From Gammaproteobacteria bacterium (GTDB lineage: Bacteria; Pseudomonadota; Gammaproteobacteria; Thiohalomonadales; Thiohalomonadaceae), in the NCBI GenBank assembly GCA_026196275.1, contig JAPHTQ010000051.1:1-57439 (forward strand): a stretch of DNA of 57,439 nt. Reading direction: 5' to 3'. Each line of letters starts with the position of its first letter. Positions within the stretch are counted from its first letter, which is position 1. The position numbers and the translations under genes were made by a program. A model generated the notes under the pieces. It was given only the letters and a program-made list of their open reading frames with translations. It did not search any database and was not told the origin of the DNA. Below, one piece after another: positions 53,157-57,439 of the stretch.

Positions 53157-54644
53157 TCAGGCCAGGCGTTTTCTTTCGTTAGAGGGCGCAATAGCCATTG
53201 CTTCACGGTATTTGGCTACCGTGCGGCGTGCGATATTAATGCCCTGTTCGGAAAGGGTATTGGCAATCTTGCTGTCGCTCAAGGGTTTTGCGGGTGACTC
53301 CTCCGCGATCAACTCCTTGATCATGGCACGTATTGCGGTGGATGAGCACTCCCCGCCGCCAGCGGTGCCCACATGACTGGAGAAGAAATACTTCAGCTCG
53401 AAAATACCGCGAGGGGTATGCATATACTTGCGGGTGGTGGTGCGTGAAATGGTGGACTCATGCATGCCCAGTTCTTCGGCGATGTCGTGCAATACCATCG
53501 GTTTCATAGCCACTTCACCCTCCTCAAGAAAGGCGCGCTGGTGCTCGACAATACTGCTGGCAACGCGCAACAGGGTCTCATTCCTGCTCTGGAGGCTTTT
53601 GATGAACCAGCGGGCTTCCTGCATGTGGCCTTTCAAGGTGGCCGAGTCTGTGCTGTTCATCTGCTTGATAAGACTGGCGTAGTGGTGGTTAATACGCAGA
53701 CGTGGTGCGGCATCGGAATTGAGCTCCACCCTCCAGCTGCCTTTGGTTTTGCGCACGATGACATCGGGCACGATATATTCCGGCTGACTGTTGCTGAGAT
53801 GTCCACCCGGTCGCGGATTCAGACTCTGGATCAGCTGGGTAATACGGGTCAGCTCTTCTTCACTGACTTTCATTACCCTCTTGAGTTGAGTGTAGTCGCG
53901 CCGGGCCAGCAGTTCAAAGTGTTTCGCCAGCAGGGTCTGTGCCTGAGGCAGCCATTTGGTCTCCTGGGGCAGCATTTGCAGCTGCAGCATCAGGCTTTCC
54001 CGCAGATCGCGCGCAGCGACACCGGGCGGATCGAGGTGCTGTATGACATGAAGCACCGCCTCGACCTCGTCCAGTTCCAGTTCCGGATCCCGCTGCTGCA
54101 GGCCTGAGAGCAGCTCTTCGAGGCTGCTGCTGAGAAAGCCATTGTCATCGACCGAATCGATGATCGCCTCGCCGATGGTGATATCGGTTTCGGACAGCGG
54201 GGTCATGTGCAGCTGCCAGAGCAGGTGCTGGCGCAGGTCTTCGCTACTGGTGTCGCCATACTCAAGGTCGCGCTCGCCACTGTCGGCAGGGGCGGAGCTG
54301 GCTGCAGGCGCAGATTCGTAGATATCTTCCCAGACACTGTCAACCGGCAGCTCATCGGGGATGGAGTCGCTCTCCATGGGGCGCTCGGGCTCGTTGTACT
54401 CCTGCCCGTTCTCCTCGGCGGCCTGCGCTTCGGCCTGCTCCTGCTGCAGCGACTCGACTTCCTTTTCGTACTCACCGGGCTCATCGGTGTCGTCGACCAC
54501 CTCCAGCATGAGATTGGAGTCGAGAGCCTGCTGGACCTCCATCTGCAGCTCGAGCGTCGACAACTGCAACATGCGGATCGCCTGCTGCAGTTGCGGCGTC
54601 ATGGTCAGTTGTTGGCCAATGCGTAGCTGTAGTGATTGCTTCAT
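53157..54644 (-). CDS. rpoN: RNA polymerase sigma-54 factor
   Basis: 495 residues. N-terminal Q-rich region I (LRIGQQLTMTPQLQQAIRMLQLS) contacts activators. An acidic region II follows, then the core-binding domain and C-terminal DNA-binding HTH with the RpoN box ARRTVAKYRE. It is the sigma factor needed by the activator at 28911-30233 and its predicted -24/-12 promoter. It lies between lptB and hpf as usual. Confidence 0.97.
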   Translation of the reverse strand: MKQSLQLRIGQQLTMTPQLQQAIRMLQLSTLELQMEVQQALDSNLMLEVVDDTDEPGEYEKEVESLQQEQAEAQAAEENGQEYNEPERPMESDSIPDELPVDSVWEDIYESAPAASSAPADSGERDLEYGDTSSEDLRQHLLWQLHMTPLSETDITIGEAIIDSVDDNGFLSSSLEELLSGLQQRDPELELDEVEAVLHVIQHLDPPGVAARDLRESLMLQLQMLPQETKWLPQAQTLLAKHFELLARRDYTQLKRVMKVSEEELTRITQLIQSLNPRPGGHLSNSQPEYIVPDVIVRKTKGSWRVELNSDAAPRLRINHHYASLIKQMNSTDSATLKGHMQEARWFIKSLQSRNETLLRVASSIVEHQRAFLEEGEVAMKPMVLHDIAEELGMHESTISRTTTRKYMHTPRGIFELKYFFSSHVGTAGGGECSSTAIRAMIKELIAEESPAKPLSDSKIANTLSEQGINIARRTVAKYREAMAIAPSNERKRLA

Positions 54645-54738
54645 GAATACGAATGGTGATACCGCTGGGGGATGATAACGAAGATTTTAACCGATCTGCT
54701 CTGGAATGGCACAGATTTTGAATACCTGAGCGGCGCGC

Positions 54739-55467
54739 TCAGAGGCGAAAGTGGTGACCGAGGTAGACATCCCGTACACGTTGGTCACTCAGCAGATGTT
54801 CGGGACTCCCTGCGGCGATCACCTCTCCTTCACCGATGATGTAGCCGCGATCGCAGATGCCCAGCGTTTCCCGCACATTGTGGTCGGTGATGAGCACGCC
54901 GATGCCGCGTGATTTGAGGTGCTGGATGATGCCCTGGATATCGACCACTGAGATCGGATCGACACCGGCGAAGGGTTCGTCCAGCAGAATAAAGCGTGGG
55001 TCGGTGGCCAGGGCGCGGGCGATCTCGACCCGGCGCCGCTCCCCGCCCGACAGGCTCATCCCCAGGCTGTCCCTGATGTGGGTGATGTGGAACTCTTCCA
55101 GTAGTGACTCCAGTATTTCACCCCGCTGTCCGGCGTTCAACTCCTTACGCACCTCAAGGATCGCCATGATGTTCTCGGCGGTGGTGAGCTTGCGGAAAAC
55201 CGAGGCCTCCTGCGGCAGGTAGCCGATACCCTGTCGGGCCCGTTCGTCCATCGGCTGTCGTGTCAGCTCGTGTGAACCGAGCAGGATGCGCCCCTGATCG
55301 CAGGGGATGAGGCCGACAATCATGTAAAAACAGGTGGTTTTGCCGGCACCGTTCGGGCCCAGCAAGCCGACAATCTCGCCGCTGTTGACCTCCATGGAGA
55401 CATCCTTGACCACGCGACGTTTTTTGTAGCTCTTGGCCAGATTGCTGGCAGCCAGACGGTCACTCAC
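54739..55467 (-). CDS. lptB: LptB, LPS export ATPase
   Basis: 242 residues. ABC ATPase of the LptB2FGC exporter that extracts LPS from the inner membrane. Walker A GPNGAGKT, signature [14 protein letters not shown], Walker [14 protein letters not shown] and the H-loop [10 protein letters not shown] are all present. It overlaps lptA by eight bases. Confidence 0.97.
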   Translation of the reverse strand: MSDRLAASNLAKSYKKRRVVKDVSMEVNSGEIVGLLGPNGAGKTTCFYMIVGLIPCDQGRILLGSHELTRQPMDERARQGIGYLPQEASVFRKLTTAENIMAILEVRKELNAGQRGEILESLLEEFHITHIRDSLGMSLSGGERRRVEIARALATDPRFILLDEPFAGVDPISVVDIQGIIQHLKSRGIGVLITDHNVRETLGICDRGYIIGEGEVIAAGSPEHLLSDQRVRDVYLGHHFRL

Positions 55468-55972
55468 TGCTGCTCTCCTTTTGCGGTTGCAGGATGACTT
55501 TCACCCGACCATCGCCCTCCTGCTGTTTATCGCCAAAGGCGCGAACCACCTGCTGGTCACTTTCGTAGATGAGGTGCTTGCCGCTGAACTCGTCACCGGC
55601 GTGCCACAGGTAGGCATCGTCCTTGAGCTCCAGCAGTCCATCGCTAAACCGGTACTCTATCCTCAGGGCCCGCGCCCGGGTCACTTTGCCGGTCTGCGGA
55701 TCCTCGTGCTCGAGTTCTGCCGGAGAACCGTCGGCATAGGCATATATTACCTGGCCCTGGTCACTGTGCAGCTCAAGTCGTTCGGCCAGCAATAGCATGG
55801 TCTGCTGCTGCATGCGCACATTACCCTGGTAGATACTGACACCGCTTTGCTGGTTGAGCTCAAGCTGGTCGGCCTCGATCGTGACCGGGCCAGCTCCCTG
55901 CTCAGCGGCACAGAGCGTGTTGCCCAGGCCCAAGCCCAGGAGCAGTGCAGCCAGTACACTAATCAATTTCAT
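55460..55972 (-). CDS. lptA: LptA, periplasmic LPS bridge
   Basis: About 170 residues with a signal peptide ([22 protein letters not shown]) and an OstA/LptA beta-jellyroll ([24 protein letters not shown]). It forms part of the protein bridge for LPS. GGGGGTATT before the ATG at 55972 sets the start, which overlaps lptC by 14 bases. Confidence 0.95.
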   Translation of the reverse strand: MKLISVLAALLLGLGLGNTLCAAEQGAGPVTIEADQLELNQQSGVSIYQGNVRMQQQTMLLLAERLELHSDQGQVIYAYADGSPAELEHEDPQTGKVTRARALRIEYRFSDGLLELKDDAYLWHAGDEFSGKHLIYESDQQVVRAFGDKQQEGDGRVKVILQPQKESSSE

Positions 55973-56513
55973 AATACCCCCGCACGGCTGAGAGGAGTTG
56001 CAGTCGTTGTTCCTTGCCATAGGCCTGCATGCCGATACCCTCTACCCGGGCGGCGGGACTGGTGAGTAACACCGCGGCATCGGTTTCGGCATAGTGGCGG
56101 TTGATGTCGATATGCAGCCATTCGGTGTGCAGATCCAGGCGCTGTTCCCCGTGCTGATTCAGCCGGACATCGCCTTGTAGCAGGATTTGCTCGCCTTCCC
56201 CTTGCAGCGTGCCCTGTTCGGCGCGCGCTTGCCAGTGGTTGTTATTTCCACCAAACACGGTGATGTCGGGCTGTTCAAGCTCGGTGACGTTCTTCTGCGG
56301 GTAGTGGAACAGCGAATCGGCGAGCAAGCGGTGGCTGGGTTTTCCCTGCCTATCGGTGACGGTGGCGCTGAGGCCATGCAGGAAGTAGTCGGGTTGCTGC
56401 TGCGCCGTTTCGCCCTGTTGCGGCGAAGGGGCCTTGCTGCGACCGGAGAGCCAGCTGGTGAGTGCGGCCAGCACGGCGGTGAGGGTAAGCAGCAGGAGCA
56501 TCCGGCGGTTCAT
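55959..56513 (-). CDS. lptC: LptC, LPS export anchor
   Basis: 184 residues: one N-terminal membrane helix (MLLLLTLTAVLAALTSWL) and a periplasmic jellyroll domain (LHGLSATVTDRQGKPSHRLLADSLFHYP). It links LptB2FG to LptA. It overlaps kdsC by four bases and lptA by 14. Confidence 0.93.
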   Translation of the reverse strand: MNRRMLLLLTLTAVLAALTSWLSGRSKAPSPQQGETAQQQPDYFLHGLSATVTDRQGKPSHRLLADSLFHYPQKNVTELEQPDITVFGGNNNHWQARAEQGTLQGEGEQILLQGDVRLNQHGEQRLDLHTEWLHIDINRHYAETDAAVLLTSPAARVEGIGMQAYGKEQRLQLLSAVRGYYEID

Positions 56514-57034
56514 TGCAGGTAGCTGTTGAGCTGACGCTCAAGGGTGCCCTGTGCCTGCATGATCAGTTCGCAGACATCGCGTGCCGCCGCCCGCCCGCCG
56601 CGGCTGGGGGTGGTCCAGTGGCTGTGCTGTTTGACCAGCGGGTGGGCATCCTGCACAGCGATGGCCAGTCCGGCGCGGATCAGGATCGGCAGATCCACCA
56701 CATCATCACCGACATAGGCGACCTGTTCGGGCGAGAGGGAGAGGGTGCGCAGCAACTCCTGGAAGGCCGGCAGTTTTTCCTGCTGGCCCTGGTAGAGGTG
56801 CCTGATACCCAGGCTGTCCATGCGGAGCTTTACCACCTGAGAGGTTCGCCCGGTGATGATGCCGATCTCCACCCCGCTGGCCTGCAGCATTTTCATGCCG
56901 TGGCCGTCGCGGGAGTTGAACGCCTTGTACTCCTGGCCGTCGTCCCCCAGGAACAGACTGCCGTCGGTCAGTACCCCGTCCACATCGAAGATCACCAGCC
57001 GGGTATCGGCCGCCCTTTGCATAATGTCCTGCAT
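56510..57034 (-). CDS. kdsC: KDO-8-phosphate phosphatase
   Basis: 174 residues, HAD family. It removes phosphate from KDO-8-P in LPS core synthesis. The nucleophile motif is FDVDGVLTDG; further motifs are SRDGHGMKML, IITGR and VGDDVVDLPIL. It is followed by lptC with a four-base overlap and preceded by kdsD 57 bases upstream. Confidence 0.96.
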   Translation of the reverse strand: MQDIMQRAADTRLVIFDVDGVLTDGSLFLGDDGQEYKAFNSRDGHGMKMLQASGVEIGIITGRTSQVVKLRMDSLGIRHLYQGQQEKLPAFQELLRTLSLSPEQVAYVGDDVVDLPILIRAGLAIAVQDAHPLVKQHSHWTTPSRGGRAAARDVCELIMQAQGTLERQLNSYLQ

Positions 57035-57091
57035 GGTTACACTGTCTCTTTATCGCCGGGTTTTCGTAGTAGGGTAATGCACCGCGGGGAT

Positions 57092-57439
57092 TCAGACCAC
57101 ACCGGCGCGCAGTAGGTCGTGCATATTGAGGGCGCCGGTGAGATGCCCCTCACTGTCGACCACCGGCAGTGCATTGATGCGCTTTTCATCCATAATTTGC
57201 AGCGCCTCGGCGGCCAGTTGCTGGCTGTTGACGGTGATGCAGTTGCGGTGCATGACCTCGCCGACCTTAATAGTGTGAATGGATATCTCGCCGTGATCGA
57301 GCAGGCGACGCAGATCGCCGTCGGTGAAGATCCCGACCAGCCGGTTGCCCTGTTCGACCACGGTGGTCATGCCCAGCCCCTTGCGACTCATCTCCAGCAG
57401 CGCCTCACTCAGGCTGGCCGTGGCCTCCACCATCGGCAC
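57092..57439 (-). CDS. kdsD: D-arabinose 5-phosphate isomerase, C-terminal part (cut by window edge)
   Basis: The frame is open to the end of the window, so only the last ~115 residues are seen; the start and the SIS sugar-isomerase domain lie outside. What is visible is the paired CBS region (GIFTDGDLRRLLDHG, VGEVMHRNCITV, INALPVVDSEGHLTGALNMHDLLRAGVV), which is typical of KdsD/KpsF. Its place before kdsC fits the KDO pathway. Confidence 0.92.
   Translation of the reverse strand: MPMVEATASLSEALLEMSRKGLGMTTVVEQGNRLVGIFTDGDLRRLLDHGEISIHTIKVGEVMHRNCITVNSQQLAAEALQIMDEKRINALPVVDSEGHLTGALNMHDLLRAGVV

Noticed and set aside
54707-54722. Sigma-54-like TGGCACAGATTTTGAA upstream of rpoN
   Set aside because: The -12 GC is replaced by GA, and on this strand it would point away from rpoN toward no gene.

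Overview
This window looks like chromosomal DNA of a free-living or symbiotic gammaproteobacterium, probably near the Chromatiales-type sulfur oxidisers. I infer this from gene content and order, not from any database search. Several blocks keep the order known from Escherichia coli and Pseudomonas: miaB-phoH-ybeY-corC-lnt, ybeL/leuS-lptE-holA, nadD-rsfS-rlmH, maf-rng-yhdP, and kdsD-kdsC-lptC-lptA-lptB-rpoN-hpf-ptsN-hprK-rapZ-EIIA-ptsH-ptsI. Most of the window is GC-rich. The first ~1.3 kb and one internal patch of leuS are clearly more AT-rich.

Layout. Positions 1-14.4 kb hold accessory and small housekeeping genes: a diguanylate cyclase, a cupin protein, a glycosyltransferase with an MgtC-like membrane protein, three separate thioredoxin-fold proteins, HtpX, a two-domain PPK2 kinase, a Sel1-repeat protein, a HIT hydrolase, a patatin-like protein, MazG and a PQQ-type propeller lipoprotein. 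Positions 14.5-21 kb hold a PadR-controlled RND efflux operon, a CopZ-like iron-sulfur metallochaperone and a periplasmic PQQ sugar dehydrogenase. Positions 21.2-28.8 kb hold the ammonium transporter and the miaB-lnt operon. Positions 28.9-30.7 kb hold the most unusual part of the window, described below. Positions 30.8-46 kb hold leuS, lptE, holA, proA, a short FimV-like protein, nadD, rsfS, rlmH, maf, rng, yhdP and a nitrilase-family gene. Positions 46-57.4 kb, all on the minus strand, hold yjgA, mgtE and the large lipopolysaccharide-transport / sigma-54 / nitrogen-PTS cluster, ending in a kdsD fragment cut by the window edge.

Most interesting system. Between the ybeL-like gene and leuS sits a sigma-54 activator gene (28911-30233, minus) whose PAS domain carries a cysteine cluster. 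Divergent from it, on the plus strand, I read two 6-4-6 dyads of the same sequence (TTGYCA-N4-TGRCAA, centres 32 bp apart), a possible IHF site, a -24/-12 promoter with exact GG-N10-GC spacing, and about 220 nt without a convincing ORF that ends in a strong intrinsic terminator. This reads as a complete activator / enhancer / sigma-54 promoter / small-RNA unit inserted into an otherwise conserved housekeeping order. RpoN itself is encoded at 53157-54644.

Other points. A family of intergenic inverted repeats, with arms built from repeated CAAAG-like units, lies between genes of several conserved operons. leuS carries a ~270-bp low-GC segment that suggests recombination. PadR has a tandem ATATATC/GATATAT operator, and htpX has a heat-shock-like promoter. 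HPr keeps both His15 and Ser46, which matches the HprK and EIIA genes encoded beside it, yet no sugar permease is present in the window.
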